This document shows, one piece after another, positions 1-7,048 of a DNA stretch of 64,000 nucleotides; position 1 is the stretch's first letter; each line of letters begins with the position of its first letter. Source of the DNA: Pseudomonas bohemica. GTDB lineage: Bacteria; Pseudomonadota; Gammaproteobacteria; Pseudomonadales; Pseudomonadaceae. A model generated the notes under the pieces. That model made no database searches. It saw nothing but the letters and a program-made list of their open reading frames with translations, and was not told the origin of the DNA. The position numbers and the translations under genes are program-made. The stretch spans positions 1 to 64,000 of the forward strand of contig NZ_NKHL01000106.1 in NCBI RefSeq assembly GCF_002934685.1, in the 5' to 3' direction.

Positions 1-80
1 TAACGCTGACGACTCATGGCACCTCCTATTTGGGCCTCATTATGAGGCTTGGAGGTGTCTATGAAACCAGGGGCGATTCA
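1..80 (-). mobile_element. End of an IS3-family-type insertion sequence (truncated by window)
   Basis: On the minus strand the element would begin at 80 with TGAATCGCCCC, a terminal sequence of the IS3 type. A nested inverted repeat follows (CACCTCC at 20-26 with GGAGGTG at 52-58, enclosing GCCTCA/TGAGGC). A strong ribosome-binding site (GGAGG) stands just before an ATG at 15-17. That frame reads MSRQR and runs off the window, as expected for the first residues of an IS3 OrfA (HTH) protein. I see the end and the start codon. The family assignment rests on recollection of such ends, and only five codons of the protein are visible. Confidence 0.6.
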
Positions 81-373
81 TGGATAAAGAACAACAATCG
101 GCCAAGAAATTTGTCGCCAAGGTCACTATTCTAGTAGCGGCGGGCATGCAGCGTCTCCGCTCAGTAGATTTTGTGAGTTTCAAGCGGCGGAACTGGACCG
201 ATCTTTTAACAACAACCGCCTAGATATCTGCCAGGCGTATGGATTTGCGACCTTGCCCGCGAAGCAGATCAAGCGTAACAAGGATCACGAAGGCCGCGCA
301 TTCAGGCGTGTCCTGTCGAGTCCACACGTAACAAGGGATCACGTAAGCCATTGATTTCAATGTTCAGACCGTC
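81..373. other. Non-coding flank between IS end and tRNA scar
   Basis: No gene is supportable here. A 47-codon frame can be opened at 80, but its ATG straddles the IS boundary and the product resembles nothing I recognise. The segment is probably the terminal part of an integrated element whose bulk lies left of the window, because it directly abuts the tRNA 3' scar at 375-420. Confidence 0.5.
274..349. repeat. Imperfect direct repeat, candidate recombinase arm sites
   Basis: Two near-identical 22-23 bp copies occur at 274-295 (CGTAACAAGGATCACGAAGG..) and 327-349 (CGTAACAAGGGATCACGTAA..). They are spaced 53 bp apart, with the second about 25 bp before the tRNA fragment. Short direct repeats at this distance from a core site are typical of integrase arm-type binding sites. 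That function is inferred from position only. Confidence 0.4.
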
Positions 374-374
374 T

Positions 375-420
375 TACTTGTAATCAGTAGGTCCCGGGTT
401 CGACTCCTGGTGCCGCACCA
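375..420 (+). pseudogene. 3' fragment of tRNA-Thr(UGU): attachment-site scar
   Basis: The stretch reads as the anticodon loop (CTTGTAA), the 3' half of the anticodon stem (TCAGT), a variable loop, a complete T-arm (CCGGG-TTCGACT-CCTGG) and an acceptor strand ending in CCA. No D-arm or 5' acceptor strand lies upstream, and the 5' side of the anticodon stem is wrong, so this is not a functional tRNA. The acceptor strand also seems one base short. Integrases of the P4/phage type recombine between the anticodon loop and the 3' end of tRNA genes, so a fragment with exactly these limits marks an att site. The intact gene would be expected left of the window. Confidence 0.75.
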
Positions 421-425
421 TACAA

Positions 426-489
426 GGTTCCAAAGAAGGCTTACAAAATCTCTGGAACCCTCGAAAAACCCCCCTTGGCGTTTTTTTTC
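426..489 (+). terminator. Hairpins and T-run behind the tRNA scar
   Basis: An 11-bp inverted repeat with one mismatch (GGTTCCAAAGA at 426-436, TCTCTGGAACC at 449-459) is followed by CGAAAAAC at 462-469 pairing with G480 and the T-run at 481-488. The second hairpin looks like a degraded version of the intrinsic terminator usually found after tRNA genes. This supports the idea that the DNA after 420 is, or once was, the natural downstream flank. The stem is weak. Confidence 0.4.
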
Positions 490-669
490 GTTTTGGCGTT
501 CCGTCCGAGGTGAGCCACCTGAGGACGCGCATTTTCCTCTCGCTGCACGTTGCCGTGCGTTCCAGCGAACTACGCCTTGCTCGCTGAAGCGAGTTCGATC
601 TCAGGCGCGGCACTGGGGAAAGCGCGCTCCGAAATATGGGTTTCAACATCAAACCGAAATCGGCGGCGC

Positions 670-930
670 TGTCTTACGCTCGATGGCATGAAGCGCATTG
701 ATTGAATCAGGATTGTCGGCCGAGACTGCCATTGAAAGGCGGATGAGCTACAAAGAACGCAACAACGTCTTCGCCGCCACATGCACAAGGCAGAGTTCAT
801 AAAGAGCGCAGAGTGATCATGAACTGGTGGAGCCGATATTTGAACCCACCCAGCAGGAGCATGTCACTCCGTATGAGTTCGCCAACCAAATGGGGTTAAC
901 GTTACTCGGGTGAAAGGCGAAGCTTGGCAC
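670..930 (+). pseudogene. Decayed tyrosine recombinase (integrase), C-terminal remnant
   Basis: When three frames are joined, the C-terminal end of a P4/phage-type integrase appears. IERRMSYKERNNVFAA runs from about 731, MHKAEF at about 781-798, KERRVIMNWWSRYL at about 801-842, and a tail HVTPYEFANQMG ends near 893. Family members read roughly AAY-HKAEF-ERR-MQWWADYLD-TPYEFA. The frame break falls where the catalytic tyrosine is expected (GCCGCC-ACATGC, one base short of a TAC codon), so the enzyme is dead. The N-terminal two thirds are absent between 421 and 670. The remnant sits 250 bp from the tRNA scar in the usual tRNA-integrase orientation, suggesting a relic island extending rightwards. 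Confidence 0.7.
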
Positions 931-953
931 TGGCGTAGAGAGGCAAAATTGAT

Positions 954-1274
954 ATGGACACCTCAACCGCACAAAGCATCAAACTTGCCATTGTGTCGGC
1001 AACCGGCCTGTCAAAAGCCGCGCTGCACATCTATGTGGGCATGGCGGTCTATTTAATTCTGATCGCCATTAGCCGACGATTCAGACCGTACATTGGTTGG
1101 CTGGTTGTTTTTATCATCGCGTGTGCTGGTGAGTGGGTAGATAGACGAGACGATATTGAAAGCCTTGGATACTGGCGCTGGCAAGCGAGCATTCACGACG
1201 TTCTCAATACAATGTTTTGGCCGACGGCGCTGACACTGTTTTGGCTTTTGAAGTGCCGTAATAAGCAAGCGTAG
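954..1274 (+). CDS. Small VanZ-like integral membrane protein
   Basis: This is a 106-residue protein with hydrophobic segments at about 22-40, 47-60 and 86-99. The polar motif GEWVDRRDDIESLGYWRW at 59-76 precedes SIHDVLNTMFWPT. This pattern (GE-x-D-x-RDD followed by H-D-x-x-NT-x-FWPT) recurs in short VanZ-like membrane proteins of Pseudomonas whose function is not established. GAGAGG stands about ten bases before the ATG. It lies in a gene-poor relic region with no operon partner. The fold assignment is moderate and the role unknown. Confidence 0.7.
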   Translation: MDTSTAQSIKLAIVSATGLSKAALHIYVGMAVYLILIAISRRFRPYIGWLVVFIIACAGEWVDRRDDIESLGYWRWQASIHDVLNTMFWPTALTLFWLLKCRNKQA

Positions 1275-1744
1275 TCTCGTAAGATGCCTGCAATTCGCTT
1301 CGACTAGCGAATCCATCCAAACATGCCGGCAAACCCGGCATCGCACGGTCACAGCAATGTGTTGGGTGCCGACTTCTACCAGATTGCCCACTGCGGCAAG
1401 TCATCCCCTTTCATTCCCGCCCTGCGGCAACTTATCCGCTTGGTTATCCTTGCGCCAACCTTTTGCCCGTTTCTTCCATCGGAAATTGACGGGCGCTCAT
1501 TCTGCAATCCGGTTTGACCAAGCGCCAGTAGAACGTATGACCGTGCGATGGATATTTATTCGCGTCCTAACATTACCTCAGGTTGAAAAACCTTATAGCG
1601 CGTCGCAATTATTAATGCGCGTTGTTATTTCGAAATCATAACTCTGTTAGTGCAACAATCGACAGATGGCACCTGCGGTGGATTTTTCCGATGAAATTCG
1701 GTGCTATCTTAAAATCTCCTATGCATGAAATCAGGGAGATACCG
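1275..1744. other. Intergenic, no supportable gene
   Basis: The open frames on both strands are short, overlapping and without recognisable domains or ribosome-binding sites. The last 150 bp are AT-rich and form the upstream region of the ubiquitin-like gene. I found no convincing sigma-70 promoter by eye. Confidence 0.5.
1714..1740 (+). promoter_or_regulatory. Hairpin overlapping the Shine-Dalgarno of the ubiquitin-like gene
   Basis: ATCTCC at 1714-1719 is perfectly complementary to GGAGAT at 1735-1740, with a 15-base loop. The right arm contains the only plausible ribosome-binding site (GGGAGA, 1734-1739) for the ATG at 1745. If formed, the stem would hide the site, so translation may be conditional. 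The pairing is visible; regulation is inference. Confidence 0.4.
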
Positions 1745-1966
1745 ATGCAAATTTACGTCATGGCTTTAGATGGATTGGAACATAACATCTCAGTACAGCC
1801 GCAGGATTCGTTAGATACCTTAAAGCAGAAAGTAGCGGATGCCACAAACGTGTCAAAGGACCAAATAGTTCTTAGACTCGGACGAGAAGCTTTAGAAGGT
1901 AACACTGTTTCCGAAAGCGGGTTAAAAGATGAAAGCCACATAAAATTAACACTTAAGCAGCAATAA
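1745..1966 (+). CDS. Ubiquitin-like beta-grasp protein without diglycine tail
   Basis: This 73-residue protein aligns to eukaryotic ubiquitin over its whole length with one single-residue deletion in the 52-53 loop. By hand about a third of positions are identical, including MQI-V at 1-5, L8, G10, V17, P19, D21, K27, K29, D39-Q40, L43, L50-E51, the ES pair of the last helix-strand turn and the final leucines. Ubiquitin Ile44 and Lys48 are Arg44 and Glu48. It stops at KLTLKQQ, so the RLRGG tail needed for conjugation is missing. The start at 1745 is chosen because of GGGAG eight bases upstream and because ubiquitin-like homology begins exactly there; a longer frame from 1622 adds unrelated sequence. 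No E1, E2, JAMM protease or other conjugation gene is nearby. The molecular role is unknown. Confidence 0.85.
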   Translation: MQIYVMALDGLEHNISVQPQDSLDTLKQKVADATNVSKDQIVLRLGREALEGNTVSESGLKDESHIKLTLKQQ

Positions 1967-2115
1967 TTTGCGAGTTGCAGCCTAATGAGGTTGACGATGG
2001 ATGGTACGTCAATGAAGTTTGACGTAAGGGCGTGTCATCCAGGCTCACATCAATTTCGAACCAACCATCGGCCCCCACCTTTTATAGTTTCGCCAACACG
2101 CGCGCCTGTTCGTTT

Positions 2116-2526
2116 CTAGACCTCAACGTCCTCATCCAACAGCGCCGTGCCATAGGAGTTATCCACGACGCACAACCACTTCTGCGCGACCTGTCGGAAG
2201 ACATAGGTCGCTCGGCGCGTGATTTCCAATTGTGCGCCGGTGTTGTCGGTGGCGTGTAGCAGCGTCTCCATGATCACAAGGGCGACGTCACCGCCCGGTA
2301 TGACCTGCATTTTTCCCTGGGTGACAACGATGCTGTGGTTGAAGTGCTCGGCGATAGCTATGAATGCTCGGCGGATGTTGGCTTTGCCTGTGACGATCAA
2401 CCCTGGCTTGACCACCAGGCTTGCATCTTCTGCATAGAACTGCATGAGTGCGTCGTAGTCTTGCGCCGTGATGGCCCGGTCTGCGGATTCGATTGTTTGT
2501 TTGAGCGTTTGGGTGAGTGCGTCCAT
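2116..2526 (-). CDS. SnoaL/NTF2-like (DUF4440-type) protein
   Basis: This is a 136-residue protein with the layout of small NTF2-fold proteins: an N-terminal helix with DYDALMQFYAEDASLVVKPG (about 24-43), then IRRAF and the strand-rich C-terminal half ending KWLCVVDNSYG. In this superfamily the cone-shaped fold binds small ligands or catalyses isomerisation, but the sequence does not reveal a substrate. The start at 2526 has AGGAGA eight bases before it; an upstream extension to 2613 has no such support. It stands alone on the minus strand in the relic region. Confidence 0.75.
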   Translation of the reverse strand: MDALTQTLKQTIESADRAITAQDYDALMQFYAEDASLVVKPGLIVTGKANIRRAFIAIAEHFNHSIVVTQGKMQVIPGGDVALVIMETLLHATDNTGAQLEITRRATYVFRQVAQKWLCVVDNSYGTALLDEDVEV

Positions 2527-2996
2527 TGCTGTTCTCCTGATGGGCCTTGGAGCAGGACTAAAGACCCCGCATCCGATTAGCTGATCTCCACTGAGATTGC
2601 TATAGCGTTCCATATCAGCTTCTTTGGCCTACGTGCCAGCAAAACTGGAGCCGTTTAAAGACACATCCCCGAACAAAAACGTTTCACAGCTGTAGGACGC
2701 TTCTGAAATTTGTAGCTATCCTGCCCGGCGCGTTGCGGCTTTGTGGATCGCGGCATACCCTCCTCCGCGTCGTTGATTACAACGACCGGTTTTGACAGAC
2801 CGACCAAACTCCCAAACGTAACGCGCCAATCAGTAACGGATCGTGCATCTGTTGGCTGTGTCATGGCGGCTGTACGCGGGGCACACTCGTGTGCGCCAGT
2901 TTGGGTGGTTGCTGGTCTGTCAACCCACGTACGGCTGCCACCTATTCTGATTGACAGCAGAGGGGTGTCGGCTCAGCCAACAAAAGGAACCCCCCG
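2527..2996. other. Intergenic, leader region of the DUF3077 gene
   Basis: No gene is supportable on either strand. The last 120 bp contain two hairpins listed separately. In plus-strand translation, short arginine/cysteine-rich peptides occur before the ATG at 2997, but they are interrupted and not credible proteins. Confidence 0.4.
2879..2957 (+). promoter_or_regulatory. Two stem-loops upstream of the DUF3077 gene
   Basis: GGCACAC/GTGTGCGCC at 2879-2897 forms a tight hairpin with one bulge. CTGTCAA at 2917-2923 pairs with TTGACAG at 2951-2957. Both lie 40-120 bases before the start codon at 2997 and could be an RNA leader or a protein-binding site. From memory, similar sequence often precedes this gene family in Pseudomonas; I cannot verify that here. 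Confidence 0.35.
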
Positions 2997-3296
2997 ATGA
3001 TCAGATCCACCCCTCATCCCCCCGAAATCCCTGTCACTCAATCCACCCCCTTCGGTGTCGACTTCGGCAACCAGAGCCTCTTCAACGTTCAATCGGGCAT
3101 CAGGGTCGATGACGCGCTCACGCTTGTATCCGAATACCTGAACTGCGCCGCTGCCACGGCTTATGAAGCAGCAGACAACGCCTCGGCAGAATTCCGGCCT
3201 TTGGCCAGATCGGTCGTGCATCACATCGAAGCCGCTAAAGCGCTGGTAGAAGCTTCGATTGCGGGCCTGGCCGTTCGTGGCGAGGCTGCGCGCTAA
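2997..3296 (+). CDS. DUF3077/DUF6124-type small protein
   Basis: This is a 99-residue protein. Its N-terminus STPHPPEIPVTQSTPF is the proline-rich start typical of this Pseudomonas family. It is followed by LFNVQSGIRVDDALTLVSEYL and a helical segment with an AYEAADNA motif and VVHHIEAAKALVEASIAGL near the C-terminus. The family has a conserved two-helix pattern and no assigned function; members often occur in several copies per genome. AAGGA precedes the ATG. There is no signal peptide or membrane segment. It is monocistronic here, behind a structured leader. Confidence 0.75.
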   Translation: MIRSTPHPPEIPVTQSTPFGVDFGNQSLFNVQSGIRVDDALTLVSEYLNCAAATAYEAADNASAEFRPLARSVVHHIEAAKALVEASIAGLAVRGEAAR

Positions 3297-4061
3297 GCGT
3301 GACGTTGGGCCGCCTCTCCCGCGGCGGCTCAGACAAGTAATCATCCCCCTCACCCAGCTCACACGTTTCCCACCCAAGCCAGAACGGTGCAAATGCATTC
3401 ACGAAAGGTCGGGCTGCCGGGAAGACGTTTATCGCCTGTCCTATCCCGTCGCGCCTAAATCCGCGCTCACGATATTACTCACCGATGCCCGATGCCCGAT
3501 GCGCGGCGCGCACCTCGCTGTCGCGCCCATCCGATTGCACGCGTGCGATAGCTCGGCTATACATTTTGAAGCGGACTTAGATAGGCCACTAACCAACTCA
3601 GCGAATTTCTACCATTCGTCCGATAAGCTTCAGTGCCTGATATTAGTTGGAACCGAACCGCGAACAGGCAACTCCAGTTAATAGCGGCAAGAGCTGATGT
3701 TCAGTTGTCACAAATTGACGGATAGCGCTAACGCACAAGGGCGGGACGATGCCACTTTCAGCAACGGAGGACGTCCCGACCGTCCCTGAATGCACCGGCG
3801 CTGCGGCTTTGGCCAGTGTAGGAGGGGAAGCTTAACCTTGGCGTTGCCAGCGGCCGTTAAACATTGTGTGCAGGAGCAGGTTCGCGTGCTTAGAAGTAGT
3901 TGCTGTAGTGCTTAGTCTTCTAATCGCGAGAAAACTGTACTGACTGATAGTTGTCGCGCTGAAGTAGCTGTTTGACATCACGCATCTCGGTGAGAACTTC
4001 AAGGTGGGTGTATCAACCGACCAGCACCGGATAGATCGACCACTTATAAAAGGGAATAACC
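3297..4061. other. Gene-free stretch
   Basis: No supportable gene is present. A 140-codon frame at 3259-3681 overlaps the preceding gene, lacks a ribosome-binding site and has no recognisable domain. A 7-bp inverted repeat CGGGACG/CGTCCCG lies at 3742-3748 and 3772-3778. The stretch probably closes the relic region; ordinary chromosomal gene order starts at 4062. Confidence 0.5.
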
Positions 4062-4463
4062 ATGAGCTTTTTCAATAAAATTCTGTCTGCACTGGGTATC
4101 GGCCATGCCGATGCGAGCACTCAAACTGCCTCCGATCCAAGTGTCGCTCAGCCCCAGGGGACCACGACTCCTGTCACGGGCGCCCCGACGACTGCGACAA
4201 CGACCGCTACGCCGGTGGACGTCAGTGCCAAGCTTGAAGCGCTGTCCGCTCAACACCCGGGCCTGAACTGGAGGACGTCCATCGTCGATTTATTGAAGGT
4301 CCTGGGCCTCGACAGCAGCCTGGAAAACCGTAAGCAATTGGCTGCAGACGTCGGGCTCGGCGCCTACGAGGGCACTGCCGAGCAAAATCAGGCGCTGCAC
4401 AAGGCTGTCTTGAGGAAGCTGGCTGAGAATGGCGGCAACGTCCCGGCAGAGCTGCATAACTAA
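4062..4463 (+). CDS. DUF3597-family protein
   Basis: This 133-residue protein starts MSFFNKILSALGIG. A threonine/alanine/proline-rich linker follows (about 20-50). The conserved C-terminal domain (about 54-130) contains LDALSAQHPGL-type sequence, here LEALSAQHPGLNWRTSIVDL, then LLKVLGLDSSLENRKQLA and a final ELHN. The family (DUF3597) carries a LysM-like or small helical C-terminal domain and has no established function; the linker suggests a tethered module. AGGGA stands nine bases before the ATG. It is followed 80 bp later by the membrane protein gene at 4544, probably co-transcribed. Confidence 0.8.
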   Translation: MSFFNKILSALGIGHADASTQTASDPSVAQPQGTTTPVTGAPTTATTTATPVDVSAKLEALSAQHPGLNWRTSIVDLLKVLGLDSSLENRKQLAADVGLGAYEGTAEQNQALHKAVLRKLAENGGNVPAELHN

Positions 4464-4543
4464 GACTGGCCCACCCCAAGGAGCTGCGCCTGACCTCAGG
4501 CGCAGCAAGTAAAACCAGGGAGCTTTGCGAAGGAGCCTCACCC

Positions 4544-5560
4544 ATGATCACTGATGACCGCACCAACCCTGTGGTATATCCCGAGACGCACGTCACCTCG
4601 GCCCCGCTGCTCAAACGTATTTCCTGGAGCGCTATCTTCGCAGGCGTTGCGCTGGCGATGGTGGTGTCCTTGATTCTGAACCTGCTAGGCACGGCGATAG
4701 GCACGGCCAGCATCGACCCGCTGCAGGAAGGCAACCCACTCGACGGTTTGGGCAAGGGCACAGCCATCTGGGTCGTCGCCAGCGGGATCATCTCGCTGTT
4801 TGTCGGCGGCTGGGTGGCGGGGCGTCTGGCCCAGCGTGAGGGCGCGATGCATGGCCTGCTGGTGTGGGCGACCACGTCGCTGGTGACCCTGTATCTGGTG
4901 TCGAGCGCTGTAACGGGCATCGTCAGCAGCGGCCTCAATCTGGCGGGCAGCGGCCTGTCGGCTGTGGGTAGCGGTATTTCGCAGGTTGCGCCGCGTCTGG
5001 GCGATACGGTTCAGGACCAACTGCGCAAACAGGGAATCGATTTCAATCTGGATGACATTCAGGGCGAACTCGAAACCGCGATGCGCCAGACCGGTAAACC
5101 GGAGTTGAACCCCGACACCGTGAAACAGGAAGCCAAAGCGACTGGCCAGGATGCGAAGAACACGGCACAGCGCAGTGCGCAGAATCCGCAGTCGACGGAT
5201 TCGCAACTCAGTGGTCTGCTCGATCGCATCAAGGCCAAAGGTGACCAGGCGTGGGATGCCGCTGACCGCGAGGCGTTCGTCAACTTGATCAAGGCACGCA
5301 CCGGCAAATCCGATGCCGAAGCCAATCAGATGGTCGATCAGGCGCAGCAGGCCTATCACCAGGCTTATGCGAAGTATCAAGAGCTCAAAGCCGACGCAGA
5401 GCGCAAGGCGCGCGAAGCCGCTGATGTCGCTGCCAAACGTGTTTCGCAGGCCAGCTGGCTGTTGCTGATCACGCTGATCATCTCGGGTCTCGTGGCTGCG
5501 GGTGCAGGCGTTCTGGGCCGCCGGACCCAACCGGCTGCGAAGGTCGTCGCGACCGTGTAA
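4544..5560 (+). CDS. Membrane protein of unknown function with long helical loop
   Basis: This 338-residue protein has predicted membrane helices at about 27-50, 77-93, 104-130 and 303-325. A roughly 150-residue hydrophilic segment (about 150-300) is rich in Ala, Gln, Lys and Asp and contains heptad-like stretches such as AYAKYQELKADAERKAREA, suggesting an amphipathic or coiled-coil domain. Pseudomonas genomes carry such proteins, often called CAP-Gly or TIGR04086-like by automatic annotation; I see no CAP-Gly motif. The start follows AAGGAG. A bidirectional terminator lies directly behind it. Function unknown, probably envelope-related. Confidence 0.65.
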   Translation: MITDDRTNPVVYPETHVTSAPLLKRISWSAIFAGVALAMVVSLILNLLGTAIGTASIDPLQEGNPLDGLGKGTAIWVVASGIISLFVGGWVAGRLAQREGAMHGLLVWATTSLVTLYLVSSAVTGIVSSGLNLAGSGLSAVGSGISQVAPRLGDTVQDQLRKQGIDFNLDDIQGELETAMRQTGKPELNPDTVKQEAKATGQDAKNTAQRSAQNPQSTDSQLSGLLDRIKAKGDQAWDAADREAFVNLIKARTGKSDAEANQMVDQAQQAYHQAYAKYQELKADAERKAREAADVAAKRVSQASWLLLITLIISGLVAAGAGVLGRRTQPAAKVVATV

Positions 5561-5571
5561 GCCATTCGCAT

Positions 5572-5604
5572 AAAAAAACGCCCCGGAAGTCCGGGGCGTT
5601 TTTG
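5572..5604. terminator. Bidirectional intrinsic terminator
   Basis: A perfect stem CGCCCCGG-AAGT-CCGGGGCG is flanked by an A-run on the left and a T-run on the right. It separates the converging genes at 4544-5560 (plus) and 5623-6957 (minus) and can serve both. Confidence 0.9.
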
Positions 5605-5622
5605 TTTGTGTAACTGAGCGTC

Positions 5623-6957
5623 TTAATCTTGGCTCTTGTCCAACGTGCGTAACTTCTCAGGCAGCGCCCAGATCAACAACCCCGCCGCAATCACACTGGT
5701 TATGCCGATGACGTACAGCGCAGGCGTCGTGCTCCCGGTCAGGTCCTTGATACTGCCGACCATGATCGGGCTGACGATGCCGCCAAATTGGCCCAGGGTG
5801 TTGATCAGCGCGATGCCGCCCGCCGCGCCTGCGCCAGCACCGGCCAGCAGTTTCGGTGGCAGGGTCCAGAAGGCGGGGATGGAAGCGACAATACCGCCGC
5901 CGAGCATGGCCAACGACACAATGAGCATGCTGGTGTGCTGGGCGAAGATGCCGGCACAGAAGAAACCGATGGCGCCGAGCACGACCAGGCCGCAGACGAA
6001 CTTGCGACGCTCGCCGCTGGCATCGGACAAGCGACCGACGACGATCATGCTGATGGCGCCGCAGATGTACGGAATCGCGGTGAGCAGGCCGATGATGACC
6101 GGGCTTTCGACACCCGCGCTGCGAATCAGCTGCGGCGCCCAGAAGTTCAGGCCGTAGGACGCCACCTGGATCAAGAAATAGATCAGGCCGAGCATAAGGA
6201 AGCCGGGCATTTTCAGGGCTGTCAGCAGGGAGCCGTGTTTGTTCGGTTCATGCTGGGCGATGCGGCTGGAGAGGTAAGTCTTCTCGGCTTCGGTGAGCCA
6301 GTGCGCGTCAGCGACGCGATCCTTGAGGATCTTCAGCACCGCGATACCCAGCGCGATGCAAGGCAGGCCGCCCAACAGGAACAGCCAGTGCCAGCCGCGC
6401 ATCTGCATCACGCCGTCCATGTGGCCGATCACCAGACCGGAGATTGGCGCGCCGAGCAGCCCTGCAAATGCAGAGGCAAGGAACAGGACCGAGGTGATGC
6501 GGCCGCGGTAGGTTTGCGGGAACCAGAGCGTCAGATAAAACAGCACTCCGGGTGCGAAACCGGCCTCCATCGCGCCGATGATGAAACGCAGCACGTAGAA
6601 CTGCCATTCCGCGTTGACGAACACCATCAGCGCCGTCGCGATGCCCCAGGAAATCATGATGCGGGCGATCCAGCGACGAGCGCCGACCTTGTACAACATG
6701 ATGTTGCTCGGTACTTCGAACAGCACGTAACCGATGACGAACAGGCTCGCGCCCAGGCCATACGCGGTGTCGCTCAGGCTCAGGTCCGTCTGTAGCTGGA
6801 ACTTGGCGAAGCTTATGTTGATGCGGTCGAAGAACGCGAACAGATAGCAGACCATGATGAGCGGCATCAGGCGCCACGCGACTTTGCGGATCAGCGCTTT
6901 CTCGGCGCTCACGACCTCGGCGAGGCTGCTGTTCGGGTTCAGAACAGAAATAGTCAT
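5623..6957 (-). CDS. MFS transporter, anion:cation symporter (tartrate/phthalate permease) type
   Basis: This 444-residue protein has twelve expected membrane helices. The signature FDRINIS at 43-49 in helix 1, VGARRW in the first cytoplasmic loop and FYLTLWFP-YRGR near 140-152 are characteristic of the ACS family that imports organic anions such as tartrate, phthalate or galactarate. GGAG stands eight bases before the ATG. It is last in a minus-strand cluster with a CoA-transferase and an HMG-CoA-lyase-type enzyme, so it most likely brings in the acid those enzymes activate and cleave. The specific substrate is inference. Confidence 0.85.
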   Translation of the reverse strand: MTISVLNPNSSLAEVVSAEKALIRKVAWRLMPLIMVCYLFAFFDRINISFAKFQLQTDLSLSDTAYGLGASLFVIGYVLFEVPSNIMLYKVGARRWIARIMISWGIATALMVFVNAEWQFYVLRFIIGAMEAGFAPGVLFYLTLWFPQTYRGRITSVLFLASAFAGLLGAPISGLVIGHMDGVMQMRGWHWLFLLGGLPCIALGIAVLKILKDRVADAHWLTEAEKTYLSSRIAQHEPNKHGSLLTALKMPGFLMLGLIYFLIQVASYGLNFWAPQLIRSAGVESPVIIGLLTAIPYICGAISMIVVGRLSDASGERRKFVCGLVVLGAIGFFCAGIFAQHTSMLIVSLAMLGGGIVASIPAFWTLPPKLLAGAGAGAAGGIALINTLGQFGGIVSPIMVGSIKDLTGSTTPALYVIGITSVIAAGLLIWALPEKLRTLDKSQD

Positions 6958-7048
6958 TGCGGTAACTCCAGTGGGACGTCCCAGGGGGAGCCCTATTGTT
7001 TTTGTTGTCTGGACGAACTTACGCGGGGGCGGGTTCGTTCCTGTTCAG

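Noticed and set aside
18..36. A TGGCAC-N-TTTGG sequence resembling a sigma-54 promoter
   Set aside because: The -12 part does not match TTGC, and the bases are better explained as the ribosome-binding site and hairpin of the IS element on the other strand.
375..420. A functional tRNA-Thr gene
   Set aside because: There is no 5' acceptor strand, D-arm or matching 5' anticodon stem, and the acceptor 3' strand is one base short.
1745..1966. The ubiquitin-like gene as part of a Bil-type or other bacterial ubiquitination operon
   Set aside because: Such systems need E1, E2 and usually a JAMM deubiquitinase; none of the genes up to 4 kb resembles these, and the protein lacks the terminal glycines.
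3259..3681. A 140-codon plus-strand frame after the DUF3077 gene
   Set aside because: It starts inside that gene in another frame, has no ribosome-binding site and no protein-like pattern.
3972..4061. TTGACA at 3972-3977 as a -35 box for the DUF3597 gene
   Set aside because: No acceptable -10 hexamer lies 16-18 bases downstream; I would not call a promoter from one box.
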